From: Anaerolineales bacterium
Lineage (GTDB): Bacteria > Chloroflexota > Anaerolineae > Anaerolineales > UBA4823
Length of the DNA: 16,449 bases
Direction of reading: 5' to 3'
Assembly: GCA_016932955.1 (NCBI GenBank)
Contig: JAFGBV010000047.1
Location: 1 to 16,449, forward strand
A program made the translations under genes and the position numbers. A model generated the notes under the pieces. That model ran no database searches, had not been told where the DNA came from, and worked only from the letters and a program-made list of their open reading frames with translations. Positions 1 to 7,009 of the stretch are shown one piece after another (within the stretch, counting starts at the first letter, position 1; each line of letters starts with the position of its first letter).

Positions 1-361
1 CGCCATGCAGCAGCGCATCGAAACCCGCATCCAGTCCGGCTGGGATTCCCAGCCCAAAAGCGAAGTCGTTCCCCCGCCCCACTGCCAGCAATCCCATCAC
101 CGGCGCTTCCTGGCCCGCTTCCATGATACCCATCAGCCCATTTAGCACCTCGTTGGCGGTTCCATCTCCCCCAACCGCCACGATCACCTGGCTTTCCCTG
201 GCTGCCTGGCGCGCCAGCTCGCTTGCCTCCACCGGGCGCGTGGTCACCTTAAGATCATAGTCCAGCTCGTTGACCAGCGCCTGGCGCTCAATCTCGGGGA
301 TTGCCCTTGCTCCTGCCCCTCGCCCTGAAATGGGATTAACAATAAATGTATAGTGCGTCAT
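1..361 (-). CDS. Diacylglycerol/lipid kinase family protein (YegS/BmrU-like), N-terminal part
   Basis: Only the first 120 residues are in the window; the gene runs off the left edge. The family transfers phosphate from ATP to diacylglycerol or a related lipid at the inner face of the membrane. Visible motifs are an N-terminal NPISG at residues 9-13, the nucleotide-binding GGDGT at 64-68 followed by ANEVLNGL, and GRGNDFAFGLGIP at 95-107, which matches the family's G-x-GND block. These are the standard N-terminal catalytic-domain motifs. The ATG at 359-361 opens the reading frame directly on the beta strand ahead of NPISG. No strong Shine-Dalgarno precedes it. The gene lies 49 bases downstream of the Thr/Pro-rich protein gene on the same strand, so the two are probably co-transcribed. 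The exact lipid substrate cannot be read from the sequence; a sphingosine-kinase-like or undecaprenol-related role cannot be excluded. Confidence 0.9.
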   Translation of the reverse strand, partial: MTHYTFIVNPISGRGAGARAIPEIERQALVNELDYDLKVTTRPVEASELARQAARESQVIVAVGGDGTANEVLNGLMGIMEAGQEAPVMGLLAVGRGNDFAFGLGIPAGLDAGFDALLHG

Positions 362-410
362 TGACTGCCGTCCAGGTGAAGGGGACAGCATAGACCAGTA
401 AGTATCGAGA

Positions 411-1283
411 TCATGGGTTAGGGCATTCCTCCGGTAAATTAGAATAATCAAAGATCAGCACAATGTTCGTGCCTAAAAGCTGGATCTCCCCCGTCGTTTG
501 CAAGCAGCGCCCCTTGACAGCCAGCTCTTCAACAGCTTCTGCTGGCACATCATAGGTGAGCCACACCATCGTCTCGATGTCATCCGAGAAGACAACCAGC
601 GTCCCCCCGCCGCTCGGCGTGGTGCGCAGCACCACCCCCTGCACGCACAGCGTTTGCCCCACATCCGCCTCCCCCACTGCCGTTGCCTCCCGGCAGCCCG
701 CTTCAGGTGTGGCTGAGGCTTCTTCCACCACCTCTGTCTCCTCTGTGGGTGGAGGTGGTGTGGCGGTCGGGGGGGGGCGCCGTGTTGGCGTCGCCGTGGG
801 CAGCGGCGTCTCAGTCTGCGGGGACAGTGGCGTGAGGGTTGGGCGCTGTGTCGGTGTGATCGTAGGTGTAGATGTCGCTTCGCCTCGCGCCAGCAGTACC
901 AGCGCCTGCTCCAATACCGGGCGCCCGGGTCCTGCTGCCAGCAGCCATCCCAAAACCAGCACGACACCCACCCCCAGCAAAGGGAACAGCACCCGCCGTA
1001 CCCCCCGCCGTTCCGTCCACTTTCTCTGCTCCGGTTCCGCCTGGCTCGCCATCATCATCTCCGAGCGCAAAGAAGAGGCCAGTTCTTGCGCCGATTTGTG
1101 CGGCGCGGGCGGTTTTGGGGCAACTGGCGCCGGTTCTGGCGCAGCCTCGGCAGGTTTCTGATCCTTCTTTTGCAGCAGCTTCAACAAAGGGAAGCCCTTC
1201 CCGGTAGAGGCAGTCTTCTTGGGTTGCAAAGGCTGCTCGCTGCGGCTTTCTGAGTCAGTTGAGCGCTTGAATCGGATCGGCAT
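411..1283 (-). CDS. Membrane-anchored Thr/Pro-rich protein of unknown function
   Basis: I do not recognise a named family. The 290-residue product has four parts. Residues 1-95 are a charged, Pro/Ala-rich, probably disordered cytoplasmic segment with Lys/Arg-rich stretches. One hydrophobic helix spans about 98-117 and is preceded by WTERRGVRR, which suggests a cytoplasmic N terminus. A long Thr/Pro linker (about 137-192) is of the kind common in Chloroflexota surface proteins. A compact C-terminal domain (about 195-290) has four cysteines (C197, C213, C260, C287) that could form two disulfides outside the cell. The strand-rich C-terminal pattern (TLCVQGVVLR, GTLVVFSDD, KGRCLQTTGEIQLL) is reminiscent of an OB-like barrel, but this is a guess. 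I chose the ATG at 1281-1283: an AGGTG lies seven bases upstream, whereas the GTG two codons earlier would almost touch it. A nine-C run encodes part of the linker. Confidence 0.85.
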   Translation of the reverse strand: MPIRFKRSTDSESRSEQPLQPKKTASTGKGFPLLKLLQKKDQKPAEAAPEPAPVAPKPPAPHKSAQELASSLRSEMMMASQAEPEQRKWTERRGVRRVLFPLLGVGVVLVLGWLLAAGPGRPVLEQALVLLARGEATSTPTITPTQRPTLTPLSPQTETPLPTATPTRRPPPTATPPPPTEETEVVEEASATPEAGCREATAVGEADVGQTLCVQGVVLRTTPSGGGTLVVFSDDIETMVWLTYDVPAEAVEELAVKGRCLQTTGEIQLLGTNIVLIFDYSNLPEECPNP

Positions 1284-1316
1284 GACCACGCACCTGGTAA
1301 GGGGTAAGATCGCTTA

Positions 1317-1325
1317 AGTATAGCA
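1317..1325 (-). promoter_or_regulatory. Extended -10 promoter for the Thr/Pro-rich protein gene
   Basis: Read on the minus strand the site is TGCTATACT, an extended -10 (TG-n-TATACT). Transcription would start near 1310, leaving a leader of about 27 bases before the ATG at 1283. No convincing -35 hexamer is present; its expected place falls inside the terminator stem at 1337-1365. The same ATGCTATA core occurs in the plus-strand promoter at 1553-1562. Predicted from sequence only. Confidence 0.5.
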
Positions 1326-1326
1326 T

Positions 1327-1365
1327 GGAAATGAAAGGCCTGGCAGGATAACTCCCTGCCAGGCC
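1327..1365 (-). terminator. Rho-independent terminator, minus strand
   Basis: A perfect 11-bp stem (GGCCTGGCAGG at 1337-1347 pairing with CCTGCCAGGCC at 1355-1365) closes a seven-base loop. On the minus strand it is followed by TTTCATTTCC, a T-rich tail. On the plus strand no T tract follows, so the terminator is directional. It lies about 47 bases beyond the stop of the possible small gene at 1412-1540 and just ahead of the promoter for the Thr/Pro-rich protein gene. It therefore implies a short minus-strand transcript arising in this gap. Confidence 0.75.
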
Positions 1366-1372
1366 CATGCTC

Positions 1373-1388
1373 AGCGGTTTGAACCGCT
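1373..1388. repeat. Short inverted repeat
   Basis: AGCGGT and ACCGCT (1373-1378 and 1383-1388) can form a six-base stem with a four-base loop beside the terminator hairpin. It lacks a T tract and has no clear job. It could add to transcript folding at the 3' end of the minus-strand transcript, or it could bind a protein. Confidence 0.35.
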
Positions 1389-1411
1389 AAGCGTTACGTT
1401 AAGCGATTGCA

Positions 1412-1540
1412 CTACTTGATGATCAACGGCAGGCGCCAGTGATAAGGTTCTACCATCGTGGTCAGTGTGACCACTGCCCACATGTCCTCATCCTGCTGCG
1501 CCAGGATCGTAACCGTAGCCACGTCCATGTCGCTCGGCAG
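1412..1540 (-). CDS. Possible small protein gene, 38-42 residues
   Basis: A minus-strand frame runs from an ATG at 1526-1528 (38 residues) or an in-frame CTG at 1538-1540 (42 residues) to TAG at 1412-1414. The product would begin MDVATVTILAQQ and end in WRLPLIIK; I recognise no family. Four things favour a real gene. A consensus AGGAGG lies at 1547-1552. A TTGACA hexamer sits just upstream. A strong terminator lies just downstream. No in-frame stop separates the Shine-Dalgarno from the ATG. The spacer to the ATG is long but holds a perfect five-base hairpin (1531-1544) that would bring the two together when folded, and the CTG is correctly spaced without it. It could instead be a remnant of a longer gene or a non-coding RNA. 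Confidence 0.45.
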   Translation of the reverse strand: MPSDMDVATVTILAQQDEDMWAVVTLTTMVEPYHWRLPLIIK

Positions 1541-1552
1541 AGCGTCCCTCCT

Positions 1553-1580
1553 ATGCTATAATCCCCACCAATCATGTCAA
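1553..1580 (-). promoter_or_regulatory. Candidate minus-strand promoter and Shine-Dalgarno lead-in for the small gene
   Basis: On the minus strand a perfect TTGACA (1575-1580) is followed after 16 bases by TAGCAT (1553-1558), which matches the -10 consensus at four of six positions. AGGAGG at 1547-1552 follows at once. The transcript start would fall on or near the ribosome binding site, which is unusually tight and lowers confidence. The -35 overlaps the first codons of the divergent kinase gene. Confidence 0.4.
1554..1562 (+). promoter_or_regulatory. Extended -10 promoter for the plus-strand signalling operon, probably leaderless
   Basis: TGCTATAAT is a consensus extended -10. Its last base is only 11 bases before the kinase ATG at 1574, so transcription would start about five bases or fewer before the start codon. 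No Shine-Dalgarno lies between (the sequence is C/A-rich). The in-frame TAA at 1559-1561 rules out an earlier start. The kinase mRNA is therefore predicted to be leaderless or nearly so. The element overlaps the minus-strand -10, so the two directions probably compete. Confidence 0.6.
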
Positions 1581-4291
1581 CCACCGCCCATCCCTCGTAC
1601 CAACTGCGCGAGGCATGTCGCACCAGCGCTGCCCGTTGGGCTGCCTGGCTGGTGCACACCCAGGACGGCTGGGAGGTTAACACCCAGCATGCCCTCAGTC
1701 AAACGCGCCAGAAAGCCCTGCGCCGCTTCACCCACGAACCGCGCAATGCCGCCTGGCTGGCTGGCGCCCTCAGCAGCAGCCGTATGCGCTGGCACTCCAC
1801 CGGCAGCCAGTCTCAGCAACTCGGCGTCGGGCGGATTTACGCCTTCCCCAATGCACACAGCATGGAACTATTGCTCGTCGGCGCCGAAGCACTCGAAAAA
1901 CCCGCCGAAGGCCTCTTCCGCATCCTCGCCAGCATGGGTGCGCAACCCCAGAACACCCTTCAAACCGCCCCTGCCGCACCTCCCATCCCACGGTCAAGCC
2001 TGTCTCCAGATTCCATCCCACCTTCTTCTCCCGCACCTGCTCCCCCGTGGTCCTTCTCCAGCGGACTCGAAGCCTCCTACGATCCTCAGGGCGCCCTGCA
2101 GAATGTCCTCGAATTTTTATCCACCCAGGTGCCTTGCCACTGCACTTACCTTGCCGTTCGCTCCGGCGAAGTTTTTCGCGTCCAGGCTGCCTGGCACTGC
2201 CCGGCTACCATCCTCGGATATGACATCCCCGTCCAGGAGGATGCTCCCCTCCAGGAGCTGCTTGCCAACCGCCGGGGCGTCTTACGCGACGACCTGCAGA
2301 CCGAGCCGCGCTTTGCCCTGCGCCTGCTGCTCAGCCCGGCCAACCATGCCTGGATGGGCCTCCCCATCCAGGTTGGTCAGCGCCTGATCGGCTTCGTCGC
2401 CTTTGGAGCAGCGCAAAAAGGCGCTTTCGATGCGCTTCAGCTCCAGCAGACTGCGCAACAGGTTGAGCATCTTGCCTATAATATTGAGAGCGCCCTCATC
2501 TTCAGCGAAGTCGCCCGTTACCTGCAGCAGTTAGCTCTGCTCAACGAGCTGGCTTCCACCGCCTCCCTCGGCGTCGACAAAGATGAATTCGCCCGCCGGG
2601 TGATGCTGCGACTGCGCCGTACCTTCAAAACCGATTGGGCGGCGGTTCTGCTCCTCTCCGCCGATGGTACAACGCTCTTAGAATTTGGCGGCGGTTTCCG
2701 CGCCGGTCCGGGCTGGGCCATCCCCGTCCGAACCAGCCTCATGGGCTTGGCTGTTCAAACCGGTCTTCCGCTGCGCGTTGGCGATGTGCGCACAGACCCA
2801 CGCCACTTCATCCTTCATCCCGATATTCGCTCCGAGCTTGCCGCCCCGCTCAAGTACCGCGGCCGCGTTATCGGCGCACTCGTCCTGGTATCCAACGAGA
2901 CCAATGCCTTCTCCCAACAGGATGAGCAGCTCCTGGTCGTCATCGCCAGCCATATGGCAGGGTTGTTTGAGAACGCTCGCCTCAACGAAGAGACTCGTGA
3001 GCGCGCAATTAAACTTGCCGACTCCGTGCGCCAGCTTCAGGCCGTGCGCGATACCTCCCTCGACCTTGCCGGCGACCTGGACCTCGATACCCTGCTCACC
3101 CGCGTCGTCCAGCGCGCCCGCAGCCTTGTGGGCGCGCGCGGCGCCGAATTGGGTCTCTACAATGAAGAACAGCAAGTCGTGGATATCCTGGTTTCCGATA
3201 CCCCCTGGGAGAATTTCATCGGTCTCCAGATCCCCCTCATGGCAGGCGTCGCCGGCCGCCTGGCGGCTTTTGGCGAGCCAATTGTGGTCACCGATTACAA
3301 CGCCTGGTCTGGCAGGCTTCTCCCCCATCGCCACGCCGCGTTCAAAGCTGTTGCTGGCGTACCGCTCAAGTTCAAAGGCCAGGTGATCGGCACCCTCACT
3401 GTCCTGGATGATCGCCCCGAGAAACAGTTCCAAAGCGAAGATGTCCAACTCCTCGAGCTGCTCGCCCCCCAGGCAGCCATCTCCATCCGCAATGCCCGCC
3501 TCTACCAGGAGTTGCAGGAGCGCATCAAAGCCCAGCACCTTGCCGAATCGCGCTTGCTCCGCTCAGCCCGTTTGGCTGCCGTGGGCGAGATGGCTGCCGG
3601 CGTAGCCCACGAGCTGAACAACCCCCTCACCACCGTCACTGGCTTCGTCGAGCTCGCCATCGAAGACCTACCCCCCGATTCCCCCCAGCGCGCCGACCTG
3701 GAGCTGGTGCTCGAAGAATCATACCGTGCTCGTGGCGTAGTCCGCCGCCTGCTCGATTTCTCCCGCCCTGTAGAAGATCAGCGAGTGCGCGCCGATGTCA
3801 ATGAGCTGGTTGGGCAGGTCATCCCCCTCGTCCAGCACCTCGCCCGCACCGGCGGCGTTGCAATTCAGACTGAGCTGGCATCTGACCTGCCCTGGATCTC
3901 CCTCGATCCCAACCAGATCAAGCAAGTGCTCCTGAACCTGATCCACAACGGCTTGCAAGCCATGCACACGGGCGGGCTGCTCACCATACGCACCTTACTG
4001 GCCCCCCCCTCCGCCTCTGAAGCCGGGGATGAAGACCTCCTGGTAGCCATATCGATCCGCGATACCGGCGAGGGCATCCCGCCCGAAAATCTCGAGCGCC
4101 TCTTCGAGCCATTCTTCACCACCCGCCCCGCCGGCAGAGGCACCGGCCTTGGCCTTTCCGTCAGCTACGGCATCGTCTCCAGCCACGGCGGGCATATCGA
4201 AGTCGAATCCCAGGTCAGCAAGGGAAGCAATTTCACCATCTACCTGCCACAAACTGGCGCATCCGTTAATGGGGAAAACAATGGAGACTGA
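1574..4291 (+). CDS. Soluble multi-GAF sensor histidine kinase
   Basis: The 905-residue product should autophosphorylate a histidine and pass the phosphate to a response regulator, most likely one encoded by the next two genes. There is no signal peptide or membrane helix, so it senses a cytoplasmic cue. Residues 1-125 look like a degenerate GAF-type domain and are followed by a Pro/Ser linker (130-160). Three GAF-like domains cover roughly 165-310, 320-470 and 485-645, each ending in the typical helix (for example [19 protein letters not shown]). The HisKA H-box is [15 protein letters not shown] with H679. The ATPase domain shows the N-box (N788, N792), the G1 box DTGEGI at 830-835, the F-box LFEPFFTT and the G2 box GTGLGLSV. 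The ligand is unknown. The ATG at 1574 is the first possible start and lies just after a promoter. The last 11 bases overlap the next gene, which indicates translational coupling. Confidence 0.93.
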   Translation: MSTTAHPSYQLREACRTSAARWAAWLVHTQDGWEVNTQHALSQTRQKALRRFTHEPRNAAWLAGALSSSRMRWHSTGSQSQQLGVGRIYAFPNAHSMELLLVGAEALEKPAEGLFRILASMGAQPQNTLQTAPAAPPIPRSSLSPDSIPPSSPAPAPPWSFSSGLEASYDPQGALQNVLEFLSTQVPCHCTYLAVRSGEVFRVQAAWHCPATILGYDIPVQEDAPLQELLANRRGVLRDDLQTEPRFALRLLLSPANHAWMGLPIQVGQRLIGFVAFGAAQKGAFDALQLQQTAQQVEHLAYNIESALIFSEVARYLQQLALLNELASTASLGVDKDEFARRVMLRLRRTFKTDWAAVLLLSADGTTLLEFGGGFRAGPGWAIPVRTSLMGLAVQTGLPLRVGDVRTDPRHFILHPDIRSELAAPLKYRGRVIGALVLVSNETNAFSQQDEQLLVVIASHMAGLFENARLNEETRERAIKLADSVRQLQAVRDTSLDLAGDLDLDTLLTRVVQRARSLVGARGAELGLYNEEQQVVDILVSDTPWENFIGLQIPLMAGVAGRLAAFGEPIVVTDYNAWSGRLLPHRHAAFKAVAGVPLKFKGQVIGTLTVLDDRPEKQFQSEDVQLLELLAPQAAISIRNARLYQELQERIKAQHLAESRLLRSARLAAVGEMAAGVAHELNNPLTTVTGFVELAIEDLPPDSPQRADLELVLEESYRARGVVRRLLDFSRPVEDQRVRADVNELVGQVIPLVQHLARTGGVAIQTELASDLPWISLDPNQIKQVLLNLIHNGLQAMHTGGLLTIRTLLAPPSASEAGDEDLLVAISIRDTGEGIPPENLERLFEPFFTTRPAGRGTGLGLSVSYGIVSSHGGHIEVESQVSKGSNFTIYLPQTGASVNGENNGD

Positions 4292-6125
4292 CCCAGCCGC
4301 AGCAGTTGAGAAACCATTGCCTGTCAACCATTCCGCCCAGCCTTCCCATGCCCAGGATACAACCGCCGGGAGTATCTTCGTCGTTGATGATGAACCCGGA
4401 ATCCTGCGCCTCTGCCACCGCCTGCTGGAGCGGGCAGGCTTCCAAACACTGGTTTTCAACGATCCCCGCAAAGTACTCGTCGCACTGGAGGAGTTGCCAA
4501 CTGAGATCAGCACGCCCCTCGACCTGCTGCTAGTTGATATTCGCATGCCCGAATTGGACGGTTTTCAGGTCATTGAGACTGCCCGCCACCGATTCCCTGA
4601 TCTCGCCGTTGTCGTGATGACCGGCTTTGGCACCGTCGATACCGCCATCGAAGCCCTGCGCAAAGGCGCTGATGGTCTCATCCTGAAACCCTTCAGTGGC
4701 GGCGAGCTGGTGCAAAGTGTTCGCCGCGCCCTTCAGCAGTCCCGCAGCAAGCAAGATGTCGCCCGTTTGCAAGCGCTCAGACCGTTATTTGATATCACCG
4801 AATCACTCTTCGCCGAGACAAACCCCAAACGCCTGCAAACCCTCATCCTGCAAGCTGTGCTGGCGCGTTTGCCCTGTTCGCAGGCCGAATTCTACCAAAC
4901 TGAGAGTATCGAAACAACCCCTCTCGCCCAGGCTGCCCCTCCACCAGCAAAAAAACGCCTTGCTGGCGCTGCTCCTGCTACCCGCTTGCGTCTCGCCGCT
5001 GCCGCAAGCGCCTTCGGTGCAGACGCCACGCCCACCCGGGGAAAGCCAAAAGGCAGCGATACAGGCATGCTCACCGAGCCAATCGCCCGTCAGGCCGACA
5101 CATTGCGCGCCCCCTTGCTCATCCAGCGCGAAAAACAAGGCAGCCTGCAATTACAAGAGATCCTCATCAGCCGCCAATTAGGCTCGGTTATGTGCGCTCC
5201 GGTGGTGCTCAAATCGGGCGCCGCGTTGCGCGGTGTGCTGCTGGCTGCCCGCCGGGTTGACGAGCCGCGCTTTCGTGAATCAGACCTGGAGATGTTCACC
5301 ATTCTCGCCCGTCAGGCTGCCGTTGCTATGGATAACGCCCGCCTGCAGGCTGAATTGCGCCAAAACATCCGCCAGCTGGAAGACTCTCAACGCGCCCTCA
5401 TTCAAGCCGAGAAAATGGCCATCGCCGGGCGCCTTACCGCCTCCATCGCCCATGAGATCAACAACCCCCTGCAATCCGTCCAAAATTGCCTCCACCTTGC
5501 CGGGCGCCAGGAACTTCCTCCCGACCAGCGGGAATCCTATCTGTCCACCGCACAAAGCGAGTTGGAACGGCTTATGTTCACCGTCCAGCGCATGCTTGAT
5601 TATTATCGGCCCACTGCGCTGGATCGAAAACCCCTGGATATCTCCAATTTATTAGATAAAGTGCTCACCCTGGCAAGCAAGCAATTGGCTGATCTCGGCG
5701 TGGATGTACACCTCCACCTCCAGCCCAAGCTGCCCCCGATACTCGCTGTCAGCGATCAGATCCAGCAGGTTTTTCTCAACCTGATCTTGAATGCCATGCA
5801 AGCCATGTCAGATGGCGGCACACTCCACATCACCGCCAGCCTGGATTCCACCAACCCAGATGGTGTCGAAATCTTCTTTGAAGATACCGGTCCCGGCGTT
5901 CCTGCCAGCCAGCGCAAGCATATCTTCGAGCCTTTCGTCAGCACCAAAGAACAGGGCGCAGGCCTTGGCCTTGCCGTCAGTTATGGCATCATCACCGCCC
6001 ACGGAGGCAGCCTGGATCTGGTGGAAAGGCGCCAGCCCGGATCGCCTCACGGCGCATGTTTCCGCATCAACCTACCCATGGCGGGCAATGCCGATCCCGC
6101 ACACACTCCCCACACAGCCAGATGA
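4281..6125 (+). CDS. Histidine kinase with N-terminal receiver domain
   Basis: The 614-residue soluble protein has a receiver at about 30-150 with every key residue: acidic pair D36/D37, phosphoacceptor D86 (in LLLVDIRMPELDGF), T114 and K136 (LILKP). A degenerate GAF domain follows (about 165-355), interrupted by an Ala/Pro-rich low-complexity stretch at about 212-262. HisKA has H391 in SIAHEINNPL. The ATPase domain has N500/N504, D535 in DTGPGV, and GAGLGLAV. Order and context suggest the upstream kinase phosphorylates this receiver and so tunes a second kinase that acts on the following regulator; that is inference. The frame is open further upstream, but I chose the ATG at 4281 because GGGG lies seven bases ahead and the protein then overlaps the preceding gene by only 11 bases. 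The ATG at 4269 (four residues longer) is also possible. It ends in an ATGA overlap with the next gene. Confidence 0.92.
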   Translation: METDPAAAVEKPLPVNHSAQPSHAQDTTAGSIFVVDDEPGILRLCHRLLERAGFQTLVFNDPRKVLVALEELPTEISTPLDLLLVDIRMPELDGFQVIETARHRFPDLAVVVMTGFGTVDTAIEALRKGADGLILKPFSGGELVQSVRRALQQSRSKQDVARLQALRPLFDITESLFAETNPKRLQTLILQAVLARLPCSQAEFYQTESIETTPLAQAAPPPAKKRLAGAAPATRLRLAAAASAFGADATPTRGKPKGSDTGMLTEPIARQADTLRAPLLIQREKQGSLQLQEILISRQLGSVMCAPVVLKSGAALRGVLLAARRVDEPRFRESDLEMFTILARQAAVAMDNARLQAELRQNIRQLEDSQRALIQAEKMAIAGRLTASIAHEINNPLQSVQNCLHLAGRQELPPDQRESYLSTAQSELERLMFTVQRMLDYYRPTALDRKPLDISNLLDKVLTLASKQLADLGVDVHLHLQPKLPPILAVSDQIQQVFLNLILNAMQAMSDGGTLHITASLDSTNPDGVEIFFEDTGPGVPASQRKHIFEPFVSTKEQGAGLGLAVSYGIITAHGGSLDLVERRQPGSPHGACFRINLPMAGNADPAHTPHTAR

Positions 6126-6976
6126 GTGCTTTGCCATCTTCCCCTCCCGCTCCGCCACCCCGTCTCCTCGTCGTTGACGATGAAGAGGCCATGCGCCGGT
6201 CGCTCGCAGAAATCCTGCGCCTCGAAGGCTACCAGGTATTCACTGCCTCTGATGGCGATACTGCCATCACCCTCATTGGGCAGGAGAATTTTGACCTTGT
6301 GCTTCTTGATCTCAAAATGCCTCGTACAGATGGCCTGGAAGTGCTGCGCCACACCGCCCGCGTTGCCCCCGATACTCAGGTGATCCTGCTCACCGCCCAT
6401 GGCTCTCTGGAATCGGCTATCGAGGCCTTGCGCCAGGGCGCTTACGACTATCTGCTCAAACCAGCCTCCCCTGCCCAGATCCTTGCCAGTGTTGCCCGTG
6501 GTTTGCAGCAGCGCGCCGAAGCGAACCAGAAACGTGCCCTCATCCAGCAAATCGAAACCTCTATCCGCCATCTCAAAGGCATTCAAGAAATGCCCGTCAA
6601 TCCCCCAGCGGAGGAATTGCTGCATCTATCCCCTGAGATCAGCTATGATCCTCAGCGCAGAGAGCTGCATTGGCCAAACGGTGTCATCCAACTCACCCCA
6701 ACAGAAGGCCGCTTGATGAAAATCCTTTTTGAAAATCCCGGGCGCGTCTTCACCCATCGCGAATTAGTCTTTCTCGTACAAGGTTACGAAACCAGAGATT
6801 GGGAAGCGCCAGAAATCCTGCGCCCCCTCATCAGCCGCCTGCGCCATAAGCTGACCTCCATCCCAGGCGCAGACCGCTGGATCGTCAGCGTTCGCAGCAC
6901 GGGGTATGTATTGGAACCCCCTAGCGAGCCACCAGACAATAAGGCTGCTTCATCAGGCACAAATCCCCCCTCGTAG
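6122..6976 (+). CDS. OmpR/PhoB-type response regulator
   Basis: The 284-residue product has a receiver at about 13-130 with D19/D20, phosphoacceptor D63 (LVLLDLKMP), T91 and K113 (LLKPA). A helical linker (about 130-170) leads to a C-terminal winged helix (about 178-266). There, the segments TPTEGRLMKILFENPG, THRELV, ISRLRHKL and VSVRSTGYVL match the OmpR fold in order. It is the expected DNA-binding output of the operon; its targets are unknown. The start ATG overlaps the stop of the preceding kinase gene in ATGA. That start was preferred over an upstream frame extension because the earlier residues carry no domain, while the receiver begins within 13 residues of this one. The last 18 residues are a loose Pro/Ser-rich tail. 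It converges with the transporter gene after a gap of 33 bases. Confidence 0.93.
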   Translation: MSALPSSPPAPPPRLLVVDDEEAMRRSLAEILRLEGYQVFTASDGDTAITLIGQENFDLVLLDLKMPRTDGLEVLRHTARVAPDTQVILLTAHGSLESAIEALRQGAYDYLLKPASPAQILASVARGLQQRAEANQKRALIQQIETSIRHLKGIQEMPVNPPAEELLHLSPEISYDPQRRELHWPNGVIQLTPTEGRLMKILFENPGRVFTHRELVFLVQGYETRDWEAPEILRPLISRLRHKLTSIPGADRWIVSVRSTGYVLEPPSEPPDNKAASSGTNPPS

Positions 6977-7009
6977 CGGCAGCCACTTTTCTGAAAGCCC
7001 TGCCCCCAA

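Noticed and set aside
720..900. Apparent repeat array in the Thr/Pro-rich gene
   Set aside because: The periodicity comes from Thr/Pro codons in a linker. There are no regular spacers or identical repeats as in a CRISPR array.
1370..1395. A tRNA T-arm-like stretch (GCGGTTTGAACCGC)
   Set aside because: No acceptor, D or anticodon arm can be built around it; it is only a small inverted repeat.
1458..2387. A plus-strand frame that begins before and overlaps the first kinase gene
   Set aside because: Its product is Pro/Ser-rich with no domain, and it runs in a different frame from the kinase, whose GAF pattern covers the same DNA.
2678..3538. A long antisense open frame inside the first histidine kinase gene
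   Set aside because: It mirrors GAF-coding sequence on the other strand, has no recognisable domain, and the sense frame shows clear family motifs throughout.
4149..4280. An upstream extension of the receiver-kinase gene into the first kinase gene
   Set aside because: The extra residues lie over the kinase's conserved G2 region in another frame. A start at 4281 with GGGG upstream gives the usual short overlap.
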